From a virus, in IMG/VR virus record IMGVR_UViG_3300031507_000014, positions 1 through 44,193 of that record: 44,193 nt of DNA, one strand, 5' to 3'. Position numbers and translations under genes: made by a program. Under the pieces are notes generated by a model. It made no database searches and was not told the DNA's origin. It saw nothing but the letters and a program-made list of their open reading frames with translations. Shown here piece by piece: positions 7,156 through 14,142 of this stretch; the stretch's first letter is position 1; every line of letters starts with the position of its first letter.

Positions 7156-8005
7156 ATACACCAAACTCCTTATCGAAGGCGACTCTGGCTCTGGCAAAAC
7201 CGGCGCACTCGCCTCCCTTGTCTCTGCCGGCTTCTCCCTCCGCATCCTAGACATGGACAATGGCCTCGATGGGCTCAAACAATTCATACTCCGAGACTCC
7301 CCAGACAAGATCGACAACGTCGAATACCGCACGCTTCGAGATAAATATAAATCTGGCCCCGAAGGCCCTGTCATCGCCGGTACCCCCAAAGCGTTTGTGG
7401 ATGCTGTTAAACTACTTGACCGTTGGAAATACACCGATGGAGGGAGTGAGACTGACCTTGGTGTGCCAAGCGAGTGGGGATCAAACTGCATCCTTGTCAT
7501 TGATTCCCTCACGTTTCTATCGGACGCCGCATTTGCGTTTCGCGAGCCTTTGGCCCCGCGTGGTAAGGATGGCAAGCACGATGCAAGGGCGGTCTACAAA
7601 GACGCTCAAGATGCAATTGAGAGTGTCTTGGCCTTCGTCACTGGCGAAAGCTTTAGAACCAACGTCATCGTCACGAGCCATATACGATATATCGAGAACC
7701 CAGACGGTTCGAAGAAGGGTTACCCAACTTCTGTCGGAAGCGCACTTGGGCCTATTATCCCAAGATATTTCAACAGCGTTGCGCTCTGTGAAAACAAAAA
7801 CGGGAAGCGACAAATAAGCACAGTCGCCACGGCGATGATCGATCTCAAGAACCCAAAGCCATTCGACATGGCAAAGTCATACCCAATCGACATCGGACTT
7901 GCAGAATTCTTTGGGGTCCTCCGGGCCGCTCCAAAGGTTGCCGAAGCCACTAAGGTGGTTGAGGTGGTTAAACCAAAGGCCCTTACATTAGCGAGGAAGA
8001 TCTAA
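7124..8005 (+). CDS. Sak4/AAA_24-like RecA-fold ATPase (recombination)
   Basis: The start ATG has AAAGGAAATC upstream. Residues 19-26 are a Walker A loop, GDSGSGKT, and Walker B is ILVIDSLTF near 125-133. A sensor-like VIVTSHIRY near residue 185 is typical of the phage family known as AAA_24 or Sak4, single-strand annealing and recombination ATPases with a RecA core. It is 293 residues, normal for that group. A ssDNA-binding protein candidate follows at 8219, the usual partner. It probably promotes annealing or strand exchange during replication or repair. The C-terminus LARKI weakly recalls the KRRI tails elsewhere. Family assignment is strong; exact activity is inferred. Confidence 0.85.
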   Translation: MPSLSQHQSNEYTKLLIEGDSGSGKTGALASLVSAGFSLRILDMDNGLDGLKQFILRDSPDKIDNVEYRTLRDKYKSGPEGPVIAGTPKAFVDAVKLLDRWKYTDGGSETDLGVPSEWGSNCILVIDSLTFLSDAAFAFREPLAPRGKDGKHDARAVYKDAQDAIESVLAFVTGESFRTNVIVTSHIRYIENPDGSKKGYPTSVGSALGPIIPRYFNSVALCENKNGKRQISTVATAMIDLKNPKPFDMAKSYPIDIGLAEFFGVLRAAPKVAEATKVVEVVKPKALTLARKI

Positions 8006-8190
8006 TGGATGATATGAAAATACAAATTCTATTAGCCATTCATCATGAGCTATTACCTTCAGCCAATCTATCAGAACATCAGCGACCTTACTCAGTTCAA
8101 ACTCGCTTGGAAAAGATTCAGAAACTGATCATGGAGGAAATTGAAAAGCCAACACCAGCCAAAACCGAAGACGACGAAATCCCATTCTAA
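8005..8190 (+). CDS. 61-aa protein with SSB-like acidic tip
   Basis: The ATG overlaps the previous stop (TAATG). The first 45 residues are helical, with no room for an OB fold. The last residues, KTEDDEIPF, closely match the acidic tip of bacterial SSB (E. coli SSB ends DDDIPF), which docks SSB-interacting proteins such as PriA, RecQ, RecO, Exo I and the Pol III chi subunit. A Pro/Lys linker precedes the tip, as in SSB. The gene sits between the recombination ATPase and the likely phage ssDNA-binding protein, whose own end lacks this tip. It may supply the tip in trans or compete with host SSB. Only the motif is seen; the role is inference. Confidence 0.7.
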   Translation: MDDMKIQILLAIHHELLPSANLSEHQRPYSVQTRLEKIQKLIMEEIEKPTPAKTEDDEIPF

Positions 8191-8218
8191 ACCCAACCAA
8201 CCGAAAGCAAACAACCAA

Positions 8219-8683
8219 ATGGCAAATCAAATCTCTGACATCCTCGACAAGCCCTCAACCCAGATTGACAAGCCTAAGCCCCTGCCTGTTGGCACCTACC
8301 TCTGGTCCGTTCAAGGCTTACCAAAGCATGACAAGTCGACAAAGAAGCAGACGCCATATGTCGAATTCACCTGCAAATGCCTCTCCGCATACGACGACGT
8401 GGACGAAGAAGCCCTTGCGGAATGGGCAACCAAGGCCGATGGCACCATGCGTGCACTGCAAGACTACACCACTCGGCTTACGTTCTACATCACCCCTGAC
8501 TCCGTCTATCGGCTTCAGGAGTTCTTGGATCATTGTGGCGTTGCGGATGAGGAGAAGTCGACTCGGCAATGTATTGACGATACACCAAATTGCCAATTCG
8601 TGGCGAGCATCGTTCATTCGGCATCTGACGATGGCACTACGGTCTATGCCAATATCGGCAAGACCGCACCGGTTGAGGAATAA
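8219..8683 (+). CDS. Probable ssDNA-binding protein (154 aa)
   Basis: The frame opens at 8141 inside the previous gene, but ATG 8219 begins the recognisable protein. After a linker of about 15 residues, LPVGTYLWSV begins a beta-rich domain with TPYVEFTCKCLSAY and RLTFYI strands, a helix at VYRLQEFLDHCG, and a last strand pair ending VYANIGK. Similar proteins follow Sak4-like ATPases in many phages and are annotated as ssDNA-binding or DUF669-like proteins. Beta content and position support that role here. The C-terminus TAPVEE has acidic residues but no DDxIPF tip. The annotation is by context and general look, not by a clear signature. Confidence 0.6.
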   Translation: MANQISDILDKPSTQIDKPKPLPVGTYLWSVQGLPKHDKSTKKQTPYVEFTCKCLSAYDDVDEEALAEWATKADGTMRALQDYTTRLTFYITPDSVYRLQEFLDHCGVADEEKSTRQCIDDTPNCQFVASIVHSASDDGTTVYANIGKTAPVEE

Positions 8684-8686
8684 TCT

Positions 8687-8935
8687 ATGACAACAGAACG
8701 TGAACAAACCTATGGCGAAAAGGCTGTTGGCCTCACCTTCAATCCCTCTGGAATGGGTGATGTTGATAAGCTGAAGAAGCTATATGCCGAGATCATCGAT
8801 CACATGGATGACTTCCGCAAGGGCTATATCAAACGGGGCGATAATCCCGAGATGGTACGTTATTGCTCCGTTGCCATTACCGAAGCGCAAACAGCGCAGA
8901 TGTGGGCAGTGAAAGCAGTGACCTTTCGCGGATAA
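8687..8935 (+). CDS. acb2-like: Acb2/Tad1-like anti-defence protein (cyclic nucleotide sponge)
   Basis: The start has GAGGA seven bases upstream. The 82-residue protein has the pattern I associate with the Acb2/Tad1 hairpin family (once DUF7681): Y9-GEKAVGLTFNPSG, a first helix DKLKKLYAEIID, a short break, then a second helix ending AITEAQTAQMWAVKAVT. Acb2 proteins form oligomers that trap the cyclic di- and trinucleotide signals of CBASS, and related proteins trap the Thoeris signal. Its usual length is 80-95 residues, so this copy is complete. A strong hairpin follows the stop. The family call is from memory of the motif. Which nucleotide it binds cannot be read from sequence. Confidence 0.75.
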   Translation: MTTEREQTYGEKAVGLTFNPSGMGDVDKLKKLYAEIIDHMDDFRKGYIKRGDNPEMVRYCSVAITEAQTAQMWAVKAVTFRG

Positions 8936-8945
8936 CCAGTAATTA

Positions 8946-8975
8946 GATGGGGTCGGTATTGCCGACCCCATCTTT
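8946..8975 (+). terminator. Terminator-like hairpin after the Acb2-like gene
   Basis: GATGGGGTCGG and CCGACCCCATC form a perfect 11-bp stem at 8946-8956 and 8962-8972, with a five-base loop TATTG and TTT directly after. It occupies most of the only real gap in the plus-strand block (8936-8992). The U tract is short, so it may act as a partial terminator or attenuator, or protect the 3' end of the upstream mRNA, with the genes from 8993 onward read at a lower level. Confidence 0.6.
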
Positions 8976-8992
8976 AACTCAATGGAGCCACA

Positions 8993-9433
8993 ATGGTCAA
9001 ACTCCCAGGCATAACCGAAGAACTCAAACGGAGGCCCGTGTTCGATGTTAATTCCTTACTCGGGGAAGCTGAAAACCACACGGAAGAAAGGCTCAAAACG
9101 CGGGTCGAAGTGCCACATGACCCCACTGGAACGGGGGTTAGCCATTTCAGCCCGTCGGGAGGGAATGTCGATCCTCAAGATAGCCCGAGCCCTAAACCGC
9201 AGCGAGCTCACGATCATGAATCTGTTGCGGAAGACGCCATCAATCCCGCGCACTATCGGCGCCATCCGAGCGGGATTGAGTGTATTGAAGTCACGAGGCA
9301 TATGAACTTCAACGTAGGGAATGCGATGAAGTATCTCTGGCGCTACATGGACAAGGGCGATCCGGTGGAGAACCTTAAGAAGGCACAGTGGTATATTGAT
9401 GATGAGATTCGCCGGTTGGAGGGGAAGAGATGA
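8993..9433 (+). CDS. DUF3310 protein with long N-terminal extension (146 aa)
   Basis: GGAG lies five bases before the ATG. Residues 83-140 carry the DUF3310 signature: INPAHY, IECIEV, NFNVGNAMKYLWR, then an acidic/basic helix PVENLKKAQWYI. DUF3310 proteins are common in phages next to replication genes; the T7 relative gp1.7 has been linked to nucleotide phosphorylation, but the activity of this form is not established. The first 82 residues are polar, Pro/Ser rich and unlike the usual short leader. No good start exists between 9113 and the conserved part, so the extension is probably translated. Another frame across the same DNA encodes an HTH (9045-9305). Confidence 0.8.
   Translation: MVKLPGITEELKRRPVFDVNSLLGEAENHTEERLKTRVEVPHDPTGTGVSHFSPSGGNVDPQDSPSPKPQRAHDHESVAEDAINPAHYRRHPSGIECIEVTRHMNFNVGNAMKYLWRYMDKGDPVENLKKAQWYIDDEIRRLEGKR
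9045..9305 (+). CDS. Nested HTH protein in an alternative frame (86 aa)
   Basis: This frame lies wholly inside the DUF3310 gene. ATG 9045 has GGAGG ten bases upstream. The product has a basic N-terminus, then MTPLERGLAISARREG, and SILKIARALNRSE followed by LTIMNLLRK. This is a convincing helix-turn-helix (glycine turn, then IARAL-x-R-S as in resolvase/HTH_38-type domains). The last 20 residues overlap the conserved DUF3310 start and may be incidental. The competing frame here codes low-complexity, unconserved sequence, so both may be used. A small regulator of the replication operon would fit. It may instead be a fortunate reading; homologues would decide. Confidence 0.45.
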   Translation: MLIPYSGKLKTTRKKGSKRGSKCHMTPLERGLAISARREGMSILKIARALNRSELTIMNLLRKTPSIPRTIGAIRAGLSVLKSRGI

Positions 9434-9702
9434 GAATTAACGTATATACCGAAGAATTAATCACAGTTGGCAACAATCCAGTTATGGCTGAGATTGTAAC
9501 AGCGGATTATATTTCATCTCGAACAGGCCAGCCAATGACTAATTATGGCATTCGTATCTATCTTAAGTCTCATCCTGATTTGCATTATGTTCCACCGCGA
9601 GATGATGATCGTTCAGCAGTGACATTTTGGTGTGGACCAACTCGAAAGCATGCCGAAGACTATTGGCGTTTTGTAGGCAAAATGGCTTTTGGTGTAGCGT
9701 GA
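9430..9702 (+). CDS. Unknown small protein (90 aa)
   Basis: The ATG overlaps the previous stop as ATGA and GAGGGGAAGAG stands just upstream. The sequence alternates short strands (INVYTEELI, NYGIRIYL) with loops and ends in a helix (KHAEDYWRFVGKMAF). It looks like a small alpha/beta domain, but I do not recognise a family. It is directly upstream of, and overlapping with, the UDG-exonuclease gene, so a replication accessory role is possible. Confidence 0.6.
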   Translation: MRINVYTEELITVGNNPVMAEIVTADYISSRTGQPMTNYGIRIYLKSHPDLHYVPPRDDDRSAVTFWCGPTRKHAEDYWRFVGKMAFGVA

Positions 9703-10802
9703 CCCCTCTAGTCATAGTTGGCGAAGCCTGGGGGTCTGAAGAAGCCCGTATTCAACAACCCCTAGTCGGCCCTTCCGGCATTGAACTCCTTACCCAACTC
9801 GATGAAGCCCAAATCCTCTCTCTAACCGGAGAGGATAAGTCGTATCTCAGACGTTATTGGGACACCAGAGACCCCAACTGTCTTGATGCAATATGGAGAT
9901 TACACGCAGATGAAATCCACCGAACCAACGTCCTCAACTTCCACCCCCACGCCAATAAGCTGGATACAGTCTGCGGACCCAAATCACTCGGGGTCACTGG
10001 GTATCCTGCACTCATCAAGTCGGGATACCTTGATAGTCGGTATGAGCCAGAGCTTGAACGCCTTGGCGAAGAACTTGTTTCTCATAACCCTAACCTTATT
10101 CTTGCTCTTGGGAATACTCCTCTTTGGGCTCTGGCAGGTAAGACAGGAGTTAGTAAGCTTAGAGGGACAACTCTCTACTCGACCCATACAGCTACCGGGT
10201 TTAAGCTTTTGCCCACCTATCACCCCGCCGCAGTCCTTAGACAGTGGGAGCTTCGACCAACGGTTATAATGGACCTAATGAAAGCCAAAAGGGAGTCAGC
10301 CTATGCCGAAATCATCCGCCCGAATTGCGAAATATGGATCGAGCCCAGCCTCGACGACATCTCCCGCTTCATCACCGAATATGTCCAAACTTGCGATCTA
10401 CTATCTGTCGATATTGAAACGGCAGGAATCCGTGTCACATGCATTGGCTTCGCTCCCAGACCAGACCTTGCAATCGTTATTCCATTCGATGACGTACGCA
10501 CAACGACGGGTTGCTATTGGCCTACTGCAAAGCATGAACAATCAGCATGGAAGCTTATACGTGAGGTGCTTGAGGATGGCTCAATCCCAAAGCTCTTCCA
10601 AAACGGCGTATACGACATTGGCTTCCTCATGCGAAGCTACGGAATTCTTGTCAAAGGCGCTAGGGAAGACACGATGCTCCTCTCGCATGCCCGCCAGCCG
10701 GAAAGTCTCAAAGGACTAGGTTACCTCGGCTCAATCTTCACAGACCATGGATCGTGGAAGCATATGCGGAAGAAGCATGAGACAGTAAAGAGGGATGAAT
10801 GA
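9699..10802 (+). CDS. Uracil-DNA glycosylase fused to DNA polymerase 3'-5' exonuclease (part)
   Basis: The GTG at 9699 overlaps the previous stop (GTGA); the frame is open to 9627. Residues 1-200 look like a family 4/5-type UDG: VGEAWGSEE at 8-15, VGPSG at 23-27, a NVLNFHP strand at 77-83, LALGNTPLWALAG at 135-147 and LLPTYHPAAVLRQ at 170-182. The CxxC Fe-S ligands usual at the start of family 4 are not seen. Residues 225-367 hold DnaQ-like exonuclease motif I (SVDIE; D238, E240) and motif II (QNGVYD; D306). Motif III is missing here and appears in the next gene. It probably removes uracil and proofreads for the polymerase at 10799. Confidence 0.85.
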   Translation: MTPLVIVGEAWGSEEARIQQPLVGPSGIELLTQLDEAQILSLTGEDKSYLRRYWDTRDPNCLDAIWRLHADEIHRTNVLNFHPHANKLDTVCGPKSLGVTGYPALIKSGYLDSRYEPELERLGEELVSHNPNLILALGNTPLWALAGKTGVSKLRGTTLYSTHTATGFKLLPTYHPAAVLRQWELRPTVIMDLMKAKRESAYAEIIRPNCEIWIEPSLDDISRFITEYVQTCDLLSVDIETAGIRVTCIGFAPRPDLAIVIPFDDVRTTTGCYWPTAKHEQSAWKLIREVLEDGSIPKLFQNGVYDIGFLMRSYGILVKGAREDTMLLSHARQPESLKGLGYLGSIFTDHGSWKHMRKKHETVKRDE

Positions 10803-12316
10803 AGATCATCTCTACGCAGACATCAGACCCCAATCAGTTGACGGAGTTTGAAAAGGATCAATGCTATAACGGACTCGATTGTTGTATTACTCGTGAAGTC
10901 TTTGATGCTATGAGGTTCGGCCCCAATGAACAAACCATGGAGGAGGCACAGACCTACGCCTTCTCCAAGGCCCTCCAAGGGCCAGTGCTTGAGATGAATG
11001 CCCGAGGCATCCTCGTAGACCAAGCACGCCGTAACGAGGTCCTTGAGGAGTACCACGACGCATTGGATCAACTAGAACGCCAGCTAACGCTTATTGTCCT
11101 CGAAGGCGTGGGGATGAAGTGGTTTAACTGGCGATCGAATGATGATCTTAAAGCCCTGTTCTACACCCACCTTCAAATCCCGGAGATCAAACGCTATGGC
11201 AGGCCTACAGTCGATCGTGATGCTTTGGAGAAGATGGAGCAATACACCGTCACCAAGCAGATTATTGCACATATGTCCGCTATGCGGGAGCTTGCTAAAG
11301 ACATCGGAGTGCTTAAGACTGAGATTGACTCGGACGGACGGATGCGAACCAGTTACAATATTGCTGGAACTAACACCGGACGATTTAGCAGTTCTTACTC
11401 CGAGTATGGAACCGGAGGCAACGTACAGAATATCAAAGAATCCCTGCGATCTGTATTTGTTGCGGACTCGGGATATAAGTTCGCCAAGTTCGACGCAAAG
11501 TCCGGCGAGTCCTACGTCGTCGGCGCAATAGAATGGAACCTGTTCAATGATCCGACATACCTTGACGCTGTCGATTCCGGTGACGTGCATACAGCCGTTG
11601 CTAGAATTTGTTGGCCAGAACTTAAATGGACTGGAGTATTGGACCAAGATAAGGATATTGCGGAGACACCCTACTATCGCCATTATACATATAGATTTAT
11701 GTGCAAGAAGCTTGGCCATGGCTCAAACTATGAAGGACAACCTACTACTCTGGCTCAACAGTCAAAACTCCCAGTTAATGTCGTCAGGCAATTTCAACCC
11801 AAGTACTTCACCGCATTTCCAGCTCATCTCCAGTGGCACGCATGGGTCAAGGCGCAGGTATGGGCTAAAGGCTATATCGTCAACCTTGCCGGACGGAAGC
11901 GATGGTTCTTAGGCAGGCGGAACGATGCGGATGTGATTCGTGAGGCGATTGCATATGATCCGCAAGGTTCCTTGGCTGATATCGTCAATCAGGGAATGCT
12001 CAACACATGGCGCCAACGACCAGCCATACTCATGGCGCAAGACCACGACGCAACAACATGGATGTACCCGGAGGAGATGGAAGATGAAGTTGTGCCAAAG
12101 CTACAACGTATGCTCGCGGTGGAGGTGCCGCTCAACAACGGTCGCCTATTGGCTATCCCATATGATTGCCAAATAGGTTGGAACCGAGGGAAGTATGATG
12201 CACGGAAGAATCCCAACGGACTCGTCAACTACAAAGGGCATGATAATCGCCAAAGACAAACGGAAGCTGGAATCTTGGATAGACAGTTTCGTCGAGCAGA
12301 CCGGAAATTTAGATAG
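10799..12316 (+). CDS. Family A DNA polymerase (exonuclease motif III plus polymerase domain)
   Basis: ATGA overlaps the previous stop, with AGAGGG as ribosome site. Near the N-terminus CYNGLD (Y23, D27) is exonuclease motif III, completing the site begun in the previous protein. Then come the thumb, TGRFSSS at 193-199, motif A KFDAKSGES (D232, E237), motif B from R299 through KK303-304 to Y311, and motif C QDHDA (H416, D417). Both catalytic aspartates are present; the usual Glu after HD is Ala418. At 505 residues it is a polymerase-domain length without the full exonuclease. This should be the replicative polymerase. Its last 120 bases overlap the next gene in another frame. Confidence 0.93.
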   Translation: MKIISTQTSDPNQLTEFEKDQCYNGLDCCITREVFDAMRFGPNEQTMEEAQTYAFSKALQGPVLEMNARGILVDQARRNEVLEEYHDALDQLERQLTLIVLEGVGMKWFNWRSNDDLKALFYTHLQIPEIKRYGRPTVDRDALEKMEQYTVTKQIIAHMSAMRELAKDIGVLKTEIDSDGRMRTSYNIAGTNTGRFSSSYSEYGTGGNVQNIKESLRSVFVADSGYKFAKFDAKSGESYVVGAIEWNLFNDPTYLDAVDSGDVHTAVARICWPELKWTGVLDQDKDIAETPYYRHYTYRFMCKKLGHGSNYEGQPTTLAQQSKLPVNVVRQFQPKYFTAFPAHLQWHAWVKAQVWAKGYIVNLAGRKRWFLGRRNDADVIREAIAYDPQGSLADIVNQGMLNTWRQRPAILMAQDHDATTWMYPEEMEDEVVPKLQRMLAVEVPLNNGRLLAIPYDCQIGWNRGKYDARKNPNGLVNYKGHDNRQRQTEAGILDRQFRRADRKFR

Positions 12317-13436
12317 CCCGTTGTTGTTTAGGAAGTGGTCTGCGATTAGTACCATTGCGGCGGTTGTGGAGCAGAAGGTTTGGGTACGGACCTCACGACC
12401 GATGCATCCGAACCTTTACGTGTTAATCCTCGGCCACCCAGGCGTTGGCAAAACCAGAACCATCCGAGAGGCACGATCTTATGTCATTGACCTACCAGAC
12501 TTTCATCTTGCCCCTATCAGTCTCACTTTTGCTTCTCTCGTCGACTCATTGGTACAAGCCAAGAGGTTTATGGTACGATTACCTGATCCTCCTCTTGAGT
12601 ATAATAGTATGTATATTGCTGCTGACGAGTTGGGTGCGTTTGTTCATAAGCATGAGGACGATATGATCGCAGGCCTATCTGCCTTCTACGATCCAGATCC
12701 TTATACCCAATCCCGACGGATGTTTAAAGGCGATAATATCAAAATCAAAAGTCCCCAACTCAACATGCTCTGTGGCTCAACCCCATCAAACCTAATGAAG
12801 TTCATGCCCGAGGGTGCTTGGGAGCAGGGCTTCACCTCACGACTGTTAATGATCTTCAGCGATGAAAGGATAGTTGGCGATGACTTTGCCCCAAAGGTAC
12901 ATAATCACAATGCGGCCCTCGAATATGACCTCAGAATCATTAATAATCTTACCGGAGAATTCGAGGTCACCGAGGATTATCGAGATGCAGTCAATAACTG
13001 GAGAGCCGTTGGTGAAATACCAGTGCCCTCTCATCCGAAGCTTATTCATTACGTCACTCGACGACGGGCGCATCTTTATAAACTGTCAATGATTGCCTCA
13101 CTCGACAAATCCAACAGCCTGATCCTCACAAAGGCAGACTTCAACCGAGCCATGGGCTGGCTCCTTGAAGCCGAAACCGCAATGCCGCAGATCTTCAAGG
13201 CAGGGGCAGGCTCCGCCGATGGCCAAGCCCTTGAAGAAATCATGTACTACATCCAAACCTCTGACGTTGGCAAAGGTGTGCCAAAGCACCGCATCATCAA
13301 CTTCGCCAAAGACAAAATCCCACTCCACTCAATCCTCCGTATTGTGGAGATCCTTGAGGGGAGTGGGAAGATTCAGGCGATTGGGGTGGATAAGAGGACG
13401 GGGCAGCAGATTTATAAAGTCATCGGCGAGACTTGA
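12195..13436 (+). CDS. DUF3987-like ATPase, probable replicative helicase
   Basis: Candidate starts are 12195/12198 (GAGGG 4-7 bases upstream) and 12240 (poor spacing); I prefer the first pair. From 12195, Walker A is GHPGVGKT at 80-87 and Walker B MYIAADELG at 139-147. A sensor-like LNMLCGSTP follows near 195, then an arginine-rich GAWEQGFTSRLLMIF stretch. The order and spacing resemble DUF3987 proteins, often annotated as phage helicase-primases, but no primase domain is visible in 413 residues. It may unwind DNA for the polymerase. The long overlap with the polymerase end (about 120 bases) is unusual here. It is the last plus-strand gene. Confidence 0.75.
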   Translation: MMHGRIPTDSSTTKGMIIAKDKRKLESWIDSFVEQTGNLDSPLLFRKWSAISTIAAVVEQKVWVRTSRPMHPNLYVLILGHPGVGKTRTIREARSYVIDLPDFHLAPISLTFASLVDSLVQAKRFMVRLPDPPLEYNSMYIAADELGAFVHKHEDDMIAGLSAFYDPDPYTQSRRMFKGDNIKIKSPQLNMLCGSTPSNLMKFMPEGAWEQGFTSRLLMIFSDERIVGDDFAPKVHNHNAALEYDLRIINNLTGEFEVTEDYRDAVNNWRAVGEIPVPSHPKLIHYVTRRRAHLYKLSMIASLDKSNSLILTKADFNRAMGWLLEAETAMPQIFKAGAGSADGQALEEIMYYIQTSDVGKGVPKHRIINFAKDKIPLHSILRIVEILEGSGKIQAIGVDKRTGQQIYKVIGET

Positions 13437-13501
13437 GTTGATCTCTAATCTGACATGCCCGGTAAGTTGCTAGTGCTACCATCGGCAACCCAACCAATGT
13501 G
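13437..13501. other. Convergent junction between the two transcription blocks
   Basis: The plus-strand stop at 13436 and the minus-strand stop at 13502 are separated by 65 bases. I find only weak inverted repeats, such as GGTA/TACC around 13466-13485, and no hairpin followed by a U tract. Transcripts probably run into each other or terminate by Rho. Confidence 0.6.
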
Positions 13502-13843
13502 TTAATGACGAGGCAAATCGTCCTGATGTGCTCTTCCACGATTGCTCCTTTGGATACTTGGGAAGCGGCTGCCCATTCTATCCTTTGTCTTCCTCAAAGT
13601 CAGCGCAACAGCATTAACCGCCATAGCTAACAGCCCAGCCCAGACAATCCACAACAATGACATTTGCGAATTGTCATGAACCACCGCGTTGGTTAGCAAC
13701 ACAACCAACGACCCAAGCGATCCCCGCCTAACCCACTGTAACCACGTTGGCGCGACTTGATTAATAACATCATGTTCCGTCAACGTCATCACAGTCAGCA
13801 CCAAGAACACCCCGCCGATATCAATCCAGCCATACAAGTCCAT
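13502..13843 (-). CDS. Three-span membrane protein, possible holin-type (113 aa)
   Basis: Three hydrophobic segments lie near residues 8-25, 42-56 and 63-82, followed by a basic, Arg-rich tail of about 30 residues. That layout (three spans, charged C-terminus) is found in class I holins, and the gene closes the lysis end of the late block. It has no specific holin signature, and two other membrane proteins nearby are equally good candidates. A role in the timing of lysis or in envelope disruption is inference. Confidence 0.6.
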   Translation of the reverse strand: MDLYGWIDIGGVFLVLTVMTLTEHDVINQVAPTWLQWVRRGSLGSLVVLLTNAVVHDNSQMSLLWIVWAGLLAMAVNAVALTLRKTKDRMGSRFPSIQRSNRGRAHQDDLPRH

Positions 13844-13845
13844 TA

Positions 13846-14139
13846 TTAAGACCTTTCATAGGATCTTGAATATAGGTCGAACCATTTCAACGCGCCTAGG
13901 CAAATGGTCCAACCCCCTAACCCACAAAGGTAAACAATCACGTCATGCCAATTTGGTGCGTTTAAATACTGAGCTATAGCCGGGCCGACATAGTTGGCGG
14001 TTACGCCGCCAACGAAGATGGTACCTAGGACGTCTTTGAGTTTGGTCCGTCGTAAGATAATTATCCCTGAAAATGCTCCTTGTATGCCGATGGCGATCTC
14101 TCTTAGATTCAACCCATAGAAGTCATTGGCCATTTCCAT
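13846..14139 (-). CDS. Small membrane protein, holin candidate (97 aa)
   Basis: The N-terminal segment is amphipathic (LREIAIGIQGAFSGIIIL). After a short basic stretch RRTKLKD there are two more hydrophobic regions (VLGTIFVGGVTANYVGPAI and VIVYLCGLGGWTICLGAL). It ends in a polar, Tyr/Arg tail. The basic loop between spans and the Gly-rich helices look like phage holins annotated in similar late clusters, and I rate it the best or second-best holin candidate with the protein at 15112. Confidence 0.65.
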   Translation of the reverse strand: MEMANDFYGLNLREIAIGIQGAFSGIIILRRTKLKDVLGTIFVGGVTANYVGPAIAQYLNAPNWHDVIVYLCGLGGWTICLGALKWFDLYSRSYERS

Positions 14140-14142
14140 TCC

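Noticed and set aside
10780-10810. Programmed frameshift joining the exonuclease and polymerase genes
   Set aside because: No slippery heptamer or downstream structure is seen, a stop stands just before the second ATG in its frame, and the second gene has its own ribosome site.
11084-11719. Minus-strand frame of 211 residues inside the polymerase gene
   Set aside because: Antisense to polymerase motifs A and B; composition is that of a shadow frame.
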